A stretch of DNA of 64,000 nt from Balneolales bacterium. Its GTDB lineage: Bacteria > Bacteroidota > Rhodothermia > Balneolales > Cyclonatronaceae. Below the pieces are notes generated by a model. The model had not been told where the DNA came from. It did not search any database and saw only the letters and a program-made list of their open reading frames with translations. The position numbers were made by a program, and so were the translations under genes. The stretch spans positions 26,801 through 90,800 of the forward strand of contig JAFIET010000005.1 of the NCBI GenBank assembly GCA_020832405.1, in the 5' to 3' direction. This document shows, in pieces, positions 46,399 to 55,477 of this stretch (position 1 is its first letter; the number at the start of each line of letters is the position of its first letter).

Positions 46399-46543
46399 AA
46401 TAAACTCAGCTTGGATAAATGATCAGCAGTTTTTGGTGATATCCGCCCCGGCTTGGCCTTTCAGTACCGCCAGGGCTGATTGGGAAATACAAAACCGGCA
46501 TGCTGCGGATAATGCTACGACTGTGGGTAACAGAGCTTACAAA

Positions 46544-47191
46544 CTATTTCGCTGCCGAAGCAAGTTCCCGCTTGCGCTTGGCAATTTCTGAGGCTTTTTG
46601 CCTGCGCTGTTTTTCAAGTTCCTGTTCCTGAGCCTGCTGCAGGTTATACATTTTGGCCATCTCTACGATCCCTTTAATCTGTTCCGTATTTTTTTCCGAG
46701 ATGTAAGGTAGAATGGCTTCAGAAAAATCATTAAACAGCTTCAGAAAACTGATAAAACCTTCCAGCCTTGCTTTGAAGTGATTTGTTTGGGCCGTATCTC
46801 CTTCCCCTTCATTTAGTAAATCAAGGCACTGTGTGAGGGTTTTCTTGATGGGGTAAATTTCACGTTTCTGCCGTTCCGCAATGATGCGGGCAGCTGTAGT
46901 CCAAAGGTCTTTTTCAGAAGTAAAAAAATCTTTGCGGTTTCCGGGCAGGTTCACCTTGTGCACAAGACCCCATTGCATGAGGTTGCGCACATTCATATTC
47001 GCATTTCCGCGGCTGATGCTCAGCTCTTTCATAATGGTATCAGTATCCATTGGTTCGGGCTCGGCAAAAAGCAGCGCGTAAATCTGAGACATCGTTTTAT
47101 TGATACCCCACTCTGAAGCCATCTCACCCCAGTAGGTTATGAATAGTTCAAGGGCTTTTTGGTATTCGCGGGATCGGTTATCGCGGTTCAT
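46544..47191 (-). CDS. GbsR/MarR-family transcriptional regulator
   Basis: A 215-residue winged-helix protein of the GbsR branch, regulators of glycine-betaine synthesis or uptake and of other stress functions. The DNA-binding part (about 30-90) includes TIMKELSISRGNANMNVRNLMQWGLV. The C-terminal 120 residues are a dimerising coiled coil ending in a Gln/Lys/Arg-rich tail. In a salt-adapted bacterium osmoprotectant control is plausible, but no such gene adjoins it. A 17-bp palindrome lies about 235 bases upstream of the start. Confidence 0.85.
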   Translation of the reverse strand: MNRDNRSREYQKALELFITYWGEMASEWGINKTMSQIYALLFAEPEPMDTDTIMKELSISRGNANMNVRNLMQWGLVHKVNLPGNRKDFFTSEKDLWTTAARIIAERQKREIYPIKKTLTQCLDLLNEGEGDTAQTNHFKARLEGFISFLKLFNDFSEAILPYISEKNTEQIKGIVEMAKMYNLQQAQEQELEKQRRQKASEIAKRKRELASAAK

Positions 47192-47531
47192 AAATAGGAA
47201 TCGTTACTTGTATCTAAGGGTAATGCCTTGCAGAGTGTTTGTAAAATAGGGACAATCCGCTTCATTTAAAAAAAACAGCCACTTTCAACTAAGAAATCAT
47301 TAGCAGCAGGGGGGTTGAAGCAGAAAGCAAAAAGCTGCTATAACGGAAACGGTAAGCCTGCTGCCAACCGGCAGAAGGCACACAACGTATTTGCGCCTGC
47401 TAAAAGATAGGGGATTCTGGTAACCCGGAATAATGGTTATTCCCATTAGAGATTACAACAGCTTATTAAGTGAAATGGCGGGAGGCCTTTTTGAATAAAC
47501 GGCCCTTGAAGAGAATATCTGAAACTGCCGG
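47192..47531. other. 340-base region upstream of the GbsR-like gene with a 17-bp palindrome
   Basis: No open frame of note. GGAATAA-TGG-TTATTCC (47427-47443) is a perfect palindrome with a 3-base centre. It may be an operator for the GbsR-type regulator, whose start lies at 47191, or for the dehydrogenase gene ending at 47532. Otherwise AT-rich. Confidence 0.45.
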
Positions 47532-48956
47532 CTAAAAAGGGCCGCAAACAATGGCAGGGGCAACACCGGGGTGCAATGGCTCTGTTAAACCGCCAATCAG
47601 GTACTCGTCGCTGCCAAGCAGCACGTCCGTAATCTGACCGCTGTACCGCACGGCTGTCTCCTTCATCATGCCCATCATCGGCCAGCCCCAGAGCGCGGAA
47701 ACCAAAACGCCATCCTGCTCAAAGTGCGGATCCGTGAGGTAGGTGCATTCTACGACCGGCTCCACCGGGCTGCGGTTGGTCGCGCTGCCGCCAATCAGAT
47801 CAATCACAACGCTGCCTTTGGGAAGTACCTCCCGCAGGTGCCTGTTTGTGATGAGGTAGTTTTTGCCACGCAGCTCAACCGGCTGCTCGGCCCCGTTAAT
47901 AACCACATCAGAGCGCTTCAGCCAGGTTTCAATCCGGTCTTTTTTGGTGTGAAAGCGCCCGAGGATGTTCACCTTCCGCACCCCCTGCATGTAACATTCA
48001 TGAATCGCTCCCATGCCCACATTGCCGTAGCCGAGTACTGTAGCCTCAGCAGCCTGCGCCTCTTTCCGGAGCGGACTCACTTCGTGCAGCAGTTTAAACC
48101 CATAGCGTGTGCCGGCCATCCCGGTCTCGTGCAGGCACTGAATGCGGCGTAGCCCGTACTTTGCCGGGTCATGCACCCATTTGTAGTAACGGAGTGCAGC
48201 TTTGCCTTTCTCTCTCCGGAATTTACCCACATCAAACAGCATGGCGTTTTCGGGTTTCATGCGCTGCACAACATCGAGAGTTTCCGGAAAAGCGGTGGAG
48301 TCAACAACAAAAAGTGCGTGCCTGACCGATTTTACCCGCTCCGACCGTGCCTGACCGGGCTGAAGCAGCGACATGGAGTGCGGGTTCTGATTGGCGAACC
48401 GGCGGATCATACCCTTCATCCCGTCACGGTAGCCCAAGATGTAGATGTTGAGCAGGTTGTGCATATTTCGTTTGATGGATTCCTCAAGGCAGGCATCAGC
48501 CGCCATACGGCCTATGATTTCCTCATCTTTGCGGCGTTTGGGCGCTTCCACAATCTGTTCCATCGCGATCACGGTTATGTTGTGCTCTTCCAGCATTTTC
48601 GCCCGTGCGGGGAAAGAATGAAAATGCGCCATGCAGAAAAGCGTACTGCCAGGCCGCATTAGCGGGATGTGCTCCAGGGCAGGCCCCTTGAACTTAATGA
48701 GCAGATCTTTGTCCCGGTAAATCTCTTTCGTTGTTTGGATGGCAGCGCCGGCCTTTATATAATCCGCATCTTTAAAACCCACGCCGCTACCGGCACCGGC
48801 TTCCACAAAAACCGTGCAGCCGGCCTCTGTTAGCCTGCGCACATCTTCGGGGATGAGCGCAACCCGCTTTTCCAGCGCACCCGGATTTTCAGGGGATTCA
48901 TTTTCTTTGGCCAGTCCGATCGTTTTGTAGTGCAGGGAGGATGTGCTCATAATCAC
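47532..48956 (-). CDS. Alanine dehydrogenase/transhydrogenase (AlaDH/PNT) family protein, unassigned
   Basis: A 474-residue oxidoreductase related to alanine dehydrogenase and the alpha subunit of pyridine nucleotide transhydrogenase. The N-terminal lobe opens GLAKENESPENPGALEKRVA and has the Lys of LIKFKGP where alanine dehydrogenase has KVKEP, then the His of CMAHFHS. The NAD fold begins VLGYGNVGMGAIHECYM. The insert around residues 150-280 makes it 100 residues longer than alanine dehydrogenase, and no membrane domain follows. The reaction is unknown; a lysine- or ornithine-type amino-acid substrate is possible. Alone, and divergent from lipB. Confidence 0.72.
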   Translation of the reverse strand: MIMSTSSLHYKTIGLAKENESPENPGALEKRVALIPEDVRRLTEAGCTVFVEAGAGSGVGFKDADYIKAGAAIQTTKEIYRDKDLLIKFKGPALEHIPLMRPGSTLFCMAHFHSFPARAKMLEEHNITVIAMEQIVEAPKRRKDEEIIGRMAADACLEESIKRNMHNLLNIYILGYRDGMKGMIRRFANQNPHSMSLLQPGQARSERVKSVRHALFVVDSTAFPETLDVVQRMKPENAMLFDVGKFRREKGKAALRYYKWVHDPAKYGLRRIQCLHETGMAGTRYGFKLLHEVSPLRKEAQAAEATVLGYGNVGMGAIHECYMQGVRKVNILGRFHTKKDRIETWLKRSDVVINGAEQPVELRGKNYLITNRHLREVLPKGSVVIDLIGGSATNRSPVEPVVECTYLTDPHFEQDGVLVSALWGWPMMGMMKETAVRYSGQITDVLLGSDEYLIGGLTEPLHPGVAPAIVCGPF

Positions 48957-49105
48957 GATAGTTAAATGCAGATTTATTTCATTTTATGGTTCCGCCGAAA
49001 AGATAACAGAGATTTCCCGCCCTGCAAGCCTGAAATCAGCCCCTGCCACTATCGTATTGCAGCGCATCAGGTAACGATTTACAGTAAAGCGACGTTAGCG
49101 ATGCC

Positions 49106-49837
49106 ATGAAACAAAAAGCCATTTCAGCGCCGGAGCGCCTTGTGTATTTTCATGACCTCGGGCATCAGCCGTATGCCCGGATCTGGGAGCTGCAGAAAAA
49201 ACTGCAGCAGGAAATGATTGACCGCAAAACGGCCCGGCAGCTTTCGGTGCACCGGGCGGAGGCTTCCTTAGGCGGCTATCTGCTGTATGTGGAGCATCCG
49301 CACGTGTACACGCTCGGCAAGAGCGGCAGCAGCAATCACCTGCTGGCTTCACCTGAGTTCCTCCGGCAGATTCAGGCCGAATTTGTTGCTATCGACCGCG
49401 GCGGCGACATCACCTATCACGGGCCGGGTCAGCTCGTGGGCTACCCGGTTCTGGATCTCGATCTGTTTTTTACCGACATCGGGCGCTACCTGCGTACCCT
49501 CGAAGAAGCTGTTATTCAGCTGCTCGCTACCTACGGCATCACCGGCGGCAGGGAGCCCGGCTATACCGGTGTCTGGGTTGGCGGCGCGAAGGTCTGCGCC
49601 ATGGGCATCAAGTGTTCCCGCTGGGTGACCATGCACGGCTTTGCCCTTAATGTAAATACCGACCTGTCTTATTTCGGGCATATTGTACCCTGCGGTATTC
49701 CGGACCGGCCGGTTACGAGCATTCAGAAACTGCTGGGGGATGTCGTTGACCTCCATGAGGTAAAGCAGCGCATGACCGAAGCCCTGCAGCAGCAGTTTGC
49801 CTTCCGGCTCAGTTCCGGCTTGCCTTTAAGCGTGTAA
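49106..49837 (+). CDS. lipB: Octanoyltransferase
   Basis: LipB moves octanoate from acyl carrier protein to lipoyl domains of dehydrogenase complexes, the first step of lipoate synthesis. [11 protein letters not shown] at residues 98-108 is the PROSITE-type signature, Lys162 lies in [11 protein letters not shown], and the acyl-carrying Cys196 in VPCGI. The length of 243 residues is normal. It runs 93 bases ahead of lipA on the same strand, so the two steps are encoded together. Confidence 0.96.
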   Translation: MKQKAISAPERLVYFHDLGHQPYARIWELQKKLQQEMIDRKTARQLSVHRAEASLGGYLLYVEHPHVYTLGKSGSSNHLLASPEFLRQIQAEFVAIDRGGDITYHGPGQLVGYPVLDLDLFFTDIGRYLRTLEEAVIQLLATYGITGGREPGYTGVWVGGAKVCAMGIKCSRWVTMHGFALNVNTDLSYFGHIVPCGIPDRPVTSIQKLLGDVVDLHEVKQRMTEALQQQFAFRLSSGLPLSV

Positions 49838-49930
49838 AAAGCTTTTCGGCTGATGCGGAATCCTTGCCGTTAAGCCTTAATTTCAGCGAAAACAACCCAA
49901 TTTCCACAAATTCAAAACCCGATTTATCTG

Positions 49931-50830
49931 ATGAGTTGCGCAACACAGGCTCAGGCCGCCCAAACATTTGCATCCAAAAACAGCGCCGTAGCCGGCAGGC
50001 GCCCCGAGTGGCTGCGGGTGAAACTGCCCTCCGGCCCCAAGTTTAAGGAAGTCAGCGATACCATCCGCACCCATTCTCTCAACACCGTGTGTGCCGAAGC
50101 CCGCTGCCCGAACATGGGCGAGTGCTGGGGCGCCGGCACCGCTACCTTCATGATTTTGGGTGATGTGTGCACGCGTTCCTGCGGCTTCTGTGCCATCAAA
50201 ACCGGCCGGCCGGTGCAGGGCCTCGACTGGGATGAGCCCAACCGCGTGGCCAATGCCGCAAAGCTGATGGGGCTGCGGCATGTTGTTATCACCTCTGTGA
50301 ACCGCGACGAGCGCAAAGACGGCGGCGCGCCCATCTTCGCCGAAACCATCAAACGCCTGCGGGAAGAAATCCCGGGTGTTACCATCGAAGTGCTGATCCC
50401 TGACTTTCGCGGCGTTTGGGATGCCCTCGAGTACGTGATCGAAGCCCGGCCCGAAGTGCTCAACCACAATCTCGAAACCGTGCCCCGCCTGTACAAGCAG
50501 GTAAGGCCGCAGGCCCGCTACGACCGCTCCCTCGAGCTGCTCAAAATCTGCCACGACCGCGGCCTGCGCACCAAAACCGGCATCATGGTCGGCCTGGGCG
50601 AAACGCCGGCGGAAGTCTTCGAACTCATGGATGATCTCGTTGACGCGCAGCTTGATGTGATGACCATCGGGCAGTACATGCAGCCTACCAAAATGCACCT
50701 CGATGTGCAGGAGTGGGTGCACCCCGATGTGTTCGCCACCTACAAGGAAATCGGCGAGGGCAAAGGCATCGAACACGTGGAAAGCGGTCCGCTCGTGCGT
50801 TCTTCCTACCACGCCGAACGCCACCTTTAA
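49931..50830 (+). CDS. lipA: Lipoyl synthase
   Basis: A radical-SAM enzyme that inserts two sulfur atoms into octanoyl chains. Both clusters are readable: the auxiliary one from C54, C59 and C65 ([12 protein letters not shown]) and the radical-SAM one from C80, C84 and C87 (CTRSCGFC). The Ser of RSSYHAER near the C-terminus is the extra auxiliary ligand. The length of 299 residues is typical; the first 25 residues are a poorly conserved leader. A small terminator lies downstream at 50942. Confidence 0.97.
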   Translation: MSCATQAQAAQTFASKNSAVAGRRPEWLRVKLPSGPKFKEVSDTIRTHSLNTVCAEARCPNMGECWGAGTATFMILGDVCTRSCGFCAIKTGRPVQGLDWDEPNRVANAAKLMGLRHVVITSVNRDERKDGGAPIFAETIKRLREEIPGVTIEVLIPDFRGVWDALEYVIEARPEVLNHNLETVPRLYKQVRPQARYDRSLELLKICHDRGLRTKTGIMVGLGETPAEVFELMDDLVDAQLDVMTIGQYMQPTKMHLDVQEWVHPDVFATYKEIGEGKGIEHVESGPLVRSSYHAERHL

Positions 50831-50941
50831 AAGCGGGCCCTTCCGACTTAATTTTTGCTGTTAATCCTGCCTGCGTATTGCTATCATTGCGGTGGCAATA
50901 CCTGGCAGGTTTCCGGTGTGCGGCAGCGCATCCTCCTAACT

Positions 50942-50962
50942 AAAGTCCTTCGGGGCTTTTTT
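50942..50962 (+). terminator. Small terminator after lipA
   Basis: AAAGTCC (50942-50948) pairs with GGGCTTT (50953-50959, one G-U pair) around a TTCG tetraloop, followed by T. It lies about 110 bases beyond the lipA stop and 90 before the transporter start. Confidence 0.6.
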
Positions 50963-51050
50963 GATTAAACGGGGATATGCATCTCAGCCGGCAGTCGGGC
51001 TCAGGGGCAGTTGCCATCCATCGAAAAAGTAAACCAAACCGGGGTTTGTG

Positions 51051-52550
51051 ATGAATGTTTTTTTCTGGGTCGTAATCGGCTACCTCATCCTGCTGATGTC
51101 GATTTCAATTGTGAAGAGCTTCGCCATTAAGAATCAGGAGGATTTCATGGTTGCCGGGCGCTCGGTGCCGACCTACAAGCTGGTCGCGACCCTACTCTGC
51201 ACCTGGATCGGTTCGGGCAGCCTGCTCGCCGGTGCCGGACTCGCCGCGCAGGTCGGCCTTTCGGAGCTCTGGATGGCTGCAGGTGCCTGGATCGGCATCA
51301 TCCTCGTTTTCTTTCTTGCGGCCCGCGTACGGCGGATTTCGCAGTACACCGTGCCGGATATTCTCGAGCTGCGCTACAACAAATGGGCGCGCATTCTGGG
51401 CACCATCGTAATCGTGATTGCCTACACCACCATTGTGGGCTATCAGTTCCGCGGCGGAGCTTTTGTGCTGGAGCTCGTTGCCGGCGTGCCGCAGTGGCAG
51501 GGCGTGCTGCTTACGGCTGCCTTTATCATCACCTTCACGGCTTTTGCAGGGATGCTCTCGATTGTATCGGTCGATATCATCAACGGGGCCATCATCACCA
51601 TTGCCGTGCTTTTTGCGGTGCCGCTGGTTTTTATGAACCTCGGAGGCATGGAGTACGTGAGCACCGAGCTTGATCCCAGCCTGTTCACCGTGTTTGGCGA
51701 CCATAATTTTCTCTGGGCGATGGGCGTGTTTCTGCCCACTTTCCTGCTGCTGATGGGCGAATCGAACATGTACCAAAAGTTCTTTTCCGCACGGGATGAA
51801 ATGGCAGCTAAAAGCGCCGTAGTGTGGTGGGTTATCGGTACCATCGTGGTAGAAACCGCCATTGCCACGCTCGCGATTCTGGCCTTCAGCCACTTCAACA
51901 GCCTGAGCCCCGACTCGCTTTACCACCTCGCCGTGGAGAACTCCGAGCAGATTATCCTGCACACGGCCCGCTTTGGCACGGAGGTCGGCATCCCCATTGC
52001 CGGCGGACTCCTGCTGATCTGCGCCGCGGTGGCCATCATCACCTCAACCGGTAACAGCTTTCTGCTCGCACCTTCCACCAATATCACCCGCGACATCTAC
52101 CAGCGGTTCGTGAATCCGCAGGCCTCCGAAAAGCGGATTGTGGTGTTTCAGCGCATCACGGTGCTGGCGCTTGGCATTTGTGCCTATTTCATGCTCACGC
52201 AGTTTGATACCATCCTCGCGATGGCGTTCACGGCCTACACCATGATCGGGGCGGGCCTCACTCCTGCCCTGCTCGCAGCCTTCCTGTGGAAGCGCGTTAC
52301 CACCGCCGGCGGGGTGGCGTCTATCGCCACCGGTATGGCCGTTACCCTGCTCATCACCGTGCTCAATGCCGTGCTTGCCGAGCCCCTGCTCGATACCGCC
52401 TACATCGTGCTGCCCTCTGCCGGTGCATCCATACTTGCGCTCGTAGTCGTTTCGCTGCTCACGCAGCCCGACCCCGAAGAAAAATGGAGGCCCTTCTACA
52501 CCGAATCGGGCACCCTCGCCGATGCCATCAAAGAGCACAAAATAAAATAG
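51051..52550 (+). CDS. Sodium:solute symporter family transporter
   Basis: A roughly 500-residue protein with about 13 membrane helices, of the SSS family (LeuT-like fold). Marks include the early FMVAGRSVPTYKLVATLLCTW with SGSLLAGAGLA, and STGNSFLLAPSTNITRDIYQ in the later half, with YQRFVNPQASEKR after it. It takes up an organic solute with sodium; the substrate (amino acid, sugar, pantothenate or osmolyte) cannot be told. The start may be the GTG at 51048 or the ATG at 51051. It stands alone between two terminators. Confidence 0.92.
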   Translation: MNVFFWVVIGYLILLMSISIVKSFAIKNQEDFMVAGRSVPTYKLVATLLCTWIGSGSLLAGAGLAAQVGLSELWMAAGAWIGIILVFFLAARVRRISQYTVPDILELRYNKWARILGTIVIVIAYTTIVGYQFRGGAFVLELVAGVPQWQGVLLTAAFIITFTAFAGMLSIVSVDIINGAIITIAVLFAVPLVFMNLGGMEYVSTELDPSLFTVFGDHNFLWAMGVFLPTFLLLMGESNMYQKFFSARDEMAAKSAVVWWVIGTIVVETAIATLAILAFSHFNSLSPDSLYHLAVENSEQIILHTARFGTEVGIPIAGGLLLICAAVAIITSTGNSFLLAPSTNITRDIYQRFVNPQASEKRIVVFQRITVLALGICAYFMLTQFDTILAMAFTAYTMIGAGLTPALLAAFLWKRVTTAGGVASIATGMAVTLLITVLNAVLAEPLLDTAYIVLPSAGASILALVVVSLLTQPDPEEKWRPFYTESGTLADAIKEHKIK

Positions 52551-52611
52551 CGGGGGGCTCCTGCACTTTGGTTTTGATGGATGGGCTTCCGGGCCGCATC
52601 ACCCTGCACAA

Positions 52612-52645
52612 AAAAAGGCAGCCTCCGCGGGGAGACTGCCTTTTT
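52612..52645. terminator. Bidirectional terminator between convergent genes
   Basis: AAAAAGGCAG-C-CTCC pairs with GGAG-A-CTGCCTTTTT, a stem with a single mismatch and a 4-base loop. A's precede and T's follow, so it can serve the transporter gene on the plus strand and the FmdB-like gene ending at 52681 on the other. Confidence 0.8.
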
Positions 52646-52680
52646 GGTAAAATGAAGCGGATGAATCAGCCGGACCTGAA

Positions 52681-52965
52681 TCAGTCCGTTTTTGCCGGGG
52701 CCGCATCAGATTTTGGCGCTGCGGCGGGTTCGGTCTTATCGCCAGTGCTGCCGGAAGCATCGCTGCTTTTCGCGGAAGCTGCCGGTTTGGCCTTGTAGTC
52801 AGTGTTGTAGAAACCGGTGCCCTTGTAAATGACGCCGCTGCCACCGTGAATGGCGCGTCTGACTTTTTGACCCGTCTGCGGACATTCGGTAAGCGGGGCA
52901 TCCGACATTTTTTGCAGCCAGTCGAACCGGCTGCCGTCTTCGCGAATGTATTCGTAGGTTGGCAT
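52681..52965 (-). CDS. FmdB-like small protein lacking most zinc-ribbon cysteines
   Basis: A 94-residue protein that follows the FmdB-type pattern MPTYEYIREDGSRF, then PLTECPQTGQKVRRAIHGGSGVIYKGTGFYNTDY, but where relatives have two CxxC pairs it keeps a single Cys (CPQTG). The first pair is replaced by REDGSRF. A low-complexity tail rich in Ala, Ser, Lys and Asp follows from residue 58. Zinc binding as in the canonical family is therefore unlikely. It lies on the minus strand after the aminotransferase gene, 123 bases away. Confidence 0.85.
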   Translation of the reverse strand: MPTYEYIREDGSRFDWLQKMSDAPLTECPQTGQKVRRAIHGGSGVIYKGTGFYNTDYKAKPAASAKSSDASGSTGDKTEPAAAPKSDAAPAKTD

Positions 52966-53088
52966 AATCAGAAAATGGGCAGGTGAATAGGGTGGATTGA
53001 GTTCAGCGGCAAATAAAGCAAATGGTGTGCCATTTTTCGGACCGTAGTCCGCAGTCCGCTGACAGATGCATTACCTGGTTCTCAAAAC

Positions 53089-54288
53089 TCAGCTCAGGGC
53101 TGCGAGACCGGCGCGGAAGCGTTTCAGGCCTTCGGCCAGGGTTTCCATGGAGGCGGAGTAGCTCAGGCGTACGCCCTCGGGTTCGCCGAAGGCATCGCCC
53201 GGCACAATCGCCAGGCCGTGATGCTCAATCAGGTACATACACAGATCGGTGCTCGAGCTGATGCGGCTTCCGTCGGGAGCCGTTTTGCCGAGGTAGGCCG
53301 AAATATTCGGGAAGGCATAAAACGCGCCGCCGGGCTTGAAGCACTTCACCCCGTCAATCTTGTTGAGTTCTGCGATGAAGTAATCGCGGCGTTCGGCAAA
53401 AGCCTTGCGCATTTCCTCAATGGCCGGAGCCGAAAGCGGGCTGCGGTAGCCCGCCTCGCCGGCAATCTGCGAAATCGTGCTCGGAGCCGAGGTTTCCTGA
53501 CTCTGAATTTTGCCCAGCGCCCCGGCGATGGATTTCGGGGCGGCGATGTAGCCCAGCCGCCAGCCTGTCATCGCGAAGCCTTTGGAGAAGCCGTTTACCA
53601 CAATAAAGCGGTCTTTGAGCCAGGGGGCAACCTGCAGCATGCTCACATGAGGGCCGTCAAAAACGATGTACTCGTAAATTTCGTCGGAGAGCACCACCAC
53701 ATTCGGGAAATCGCGCAGCACCTCAGCCAGGGCTTCCAGCTCGCCGGCGGTATAGCAGCTGCCGGTCGGGTTGGAGGGCGAGCAGAGAATCAGCACTTTC
53801 GTTTTTTCGGAAAGGCTGTCGCGCAGCTGTTCCGGGGTGAGCTTGTAGTCGTTTTCAAAAGCTGTGCGCACGATAACGGGCACGCCGCCCGCCAGCTTGG
53901 TCATTTCCGGGTAGGAAACCCAGTACGGGGCGGGAATCAGCACTTCATCGCCTTCATCAACCACGGCCAGCAGGCTGAACCCAACCGACTGCTTTGCGCC
54001 GTTGGAAACCACAACTTCAGCTGCGGTGTACTCCAGATTGTTCTCGCGCTTCAGCTTCTCCACAATGGCCTCGCGAAGCCCGGTTGTGCCGGCATTGATG
54101 GTGTAGCCGTGGTGCCCTTCGTCGATGGCGCGCTTGGCTGCTTCACAAATGTGAGCCGGGGTTTTGAAATCAGGCTCGCCCTGACTCAGCGAAATCACGG
54201 ACTTGCCTGCCTGCTGCATTTCCTTGGCCATGCCGGAAATTTTCATGGTTTCGGAGGGCGCAAGCGACTGTGCTCTTTTGGATATCAT
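53089..54288 (-). CDS. Pyridoxal-phosphate aspartate/aromatic aminotransferase
   Basis: A 399-residue class I aminotransferase of the AspC/AspB branch. The PLP lysine is Lys236 in NGFSKGFAMTGWR; SNGAKQ near 95, APYWVSYPEM, PSNPTGSCY and SDEIYEYIVF (D202, Y205) complete the cofactor site. The likely reaction is aspartate/2-oxoglutarate transamination; tyrosine or glutamate/prephenate amination is possible in this subfamily. It is last of the operon that includes coaD, 74 bases after it. Confidence 0.9.
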   Translation of the reverse strand: MISKRAQSLAPSETMKISGMAKEMQQAGKSVISLSQGEPDFKTPAHICEAAKRAIDEGHHGYTINAGTTGLREAIVEKLKRENNLEYTAAEVVVSNGAKQSVGFSLLAVVDEGDEVLIPAPYWVSYPEMTKLAGGVPVIVRTAFENDYKLTPEQLRDSLSEKTKVLILCSPSNPTGSCYTAGELEALAEVLRDFPNVVVLSDEIYEYIVFDGPHVSMLQVAPWLKDRFIVVNGFSKGFAMTGWRLGYIAAPKSIAGALGKIQSQETSAPSTISQIAGEAGYRSPLSAPAIEEMRKAFAERRDYFIAELNKIDGVKCFKPGGAFYAFPNISAYLGKTAPDGSRISSSTDLCMYLIEHHGLAIVPGDAFGEPEGVRLSYSASMETLAEGLKRFRAGLAALS

Positions 54289-54362
54289 ACGGGTGGGTGT
54301 TGGTTGTTTGTCGGAAAAGGAAGATTCGGTAAGCCTTAAAGCATGCCCGGTTCAAAAAAAAT

Positions 54363-54854
54363 TCAGCGTTTGGGAGGAAATTTTTGGCGCAGTGCTGCCG
54401 CAACATGATCGGGCACAAACTGACTCAGGTCGCCGCCCCAGTACGCCACTTCGCGCACGATGGTGGCTGAAACAAAGGTGAGCTGCTCCTGCGGCATCAG
54501 AAACACGGTATCAATTTCGGGGGCGAGGCGGCGGTTCATCAGCGCCATGCGGAATTCGTACTCGAAATCAGACAGCTGCCGTACGCCCCGGATCAGGGTG
54601 TTTACCTTCAGCTCCCGGGCATGATCAACCAGCAGTCCGGTAAAGGCCACGACCCGCACATTCTTTGCCCAGGCTTTGCCTTCGAGGCTTTGCTCAATCA
54701 GCGAAACGCGCTCGGCTTCTGTAAACACCGATTCCTTGCGGGTATTTACGGCTACGGTAATCACGACTTCCTCAAACAGCGAAGAAGCCCGCTCCAGAAT
54801 ATCGAGATGGCCGTAGGTGATGGGATCGAAGGTGCCGGGGTAGAGGGCTTTCAT
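54363..54854 (-). CDS. coaD: Phosphopantetheine adenylyltransferase
   Basis: CoaD makes dephospho-CoA from 4'-phosphopantetheine and ATP, the fourth step of coenzyme A synthesis. The nucleotidyl-transferase motif TYGH (residues 13-16) and GTFDP open the protein; RGVRQLSDFEYEF and SATIVREVA match the family. The length of 163 residues is normal. It follows rsmD by 20 bases; the rsmD-coaD pair is common in bacteria. Confidence 0.97.
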   Translation of the reverse strand: MKALYPGTFDPITYGHLDILERASSLFEEVVITVAVNTRKESVFTEAERVSLIEQSLEGKAWAKNVRVVAFTGLLVDHARELKVNTLIRGVRQLSDFEYEFRMALMNRRLAPEIDTVFLMPQEQLTFVSATIVREVAYWGGDLSQFVPDHVAAALRQKFPPKR

Positions 54855-54874
54855 AAAAAAGGCTTTTGAAGGGC

Positions 54875-55453
54875 TCAGGAATCAGAGGAGTCGGCTTCGG
54901 ACTCATCATCCCCGGTTTTAAGCATAAAGATGCTCACAACCGTGCGGCCGTAGGGCTTGGTAAACACACAGTTGGGATGCTCGTGAAACAGGTGGCGCAC
55001 ATCATGCTCGAGAATAAACCAGCCGTCGGGGGCCAGCCAGCCTCCGTGAACCACGGTTTCGACCATTTCCGGGATGCCCGGCAAATCATAGGGCGGATCG
55101 GCGAACACAAGGTCGTAGGACACGGGCCGCTGCGCGAGGTAGCGCTCAACCGGCACGCAGTAGGCCGTAACCTGATCTGCAATGCCAAACTGAGCTGCTG
55201 TTTTTTCAATTTGTTTTACGCCAAGATGACTCGCTTCAACCAGTACCGCCTGCAGGGCGCCGCGCGAAATGGCCTCAAAAGCGAGGTTGCCGCTGCCCGA
55301 AAACAGATCAAGCACGCGGGCACCGTTAATGTACCGGCGTGCTTCAATTACGTTGAAAAGGCCTTCTTTGGCGCGGTCAGAGGTTGGTCGTATCTGCACA
55401 TCTTTGGGGGCATCGAAGCGCCTGCCTTTTAATTTTCCGGTAATGATTCTCAT
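54875..55453 (-). CDS. rsmD: 16S rRNA (guanine966-N2)-methyltransferase
   Basis: RsmD methylates G966 of 16S rRNA. It begins MRIITGKLKGRRF, has PTSDRAKEGLFNVIEA, the SAM motif LDLFSGSGNLAFEA (49-62) and the catalytic DPPY at residues 119-122. The length of 192 residues is usual. It lies 24 bases after the DUF3822-like gene and 20 before coaD, inside one operon. Confidence 0.95.
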   Translation of the reverse strand: MRIITGKLKGRRFDAPKDVQIRPTSDRAKEGLFNVIEARRYINGARVLDLFSGSGNLAFEAISRGALQAVLVEASHLGVKQIEKTAAQFGIADQVTAYCVPVERYLAQRPVSYDLVFADPPYDLPGIPEMVETVVHGGWLAPDGWFILEHDVRHLFHEHPNCVFTKPYGRTVVSIFMLKTGDDESEADSSDS

Positions 55454-55477
55454 AGGCGTGGGTTACGTTAAGCCGGG

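Noticed and set aside
49883..50824. Open frame on the minus strand across lipA (about 313 residues)
   Set aside because: lipA is complete with both iron-sulfur motifs; the reverse frame is His/Gly-rich and domain-free.
53218..54339. Open frame on the plus strand across the aminotransferase (about 373 residues)
   Set aside because: Antisense to an intact PLP enzyme; no recognisable domain.
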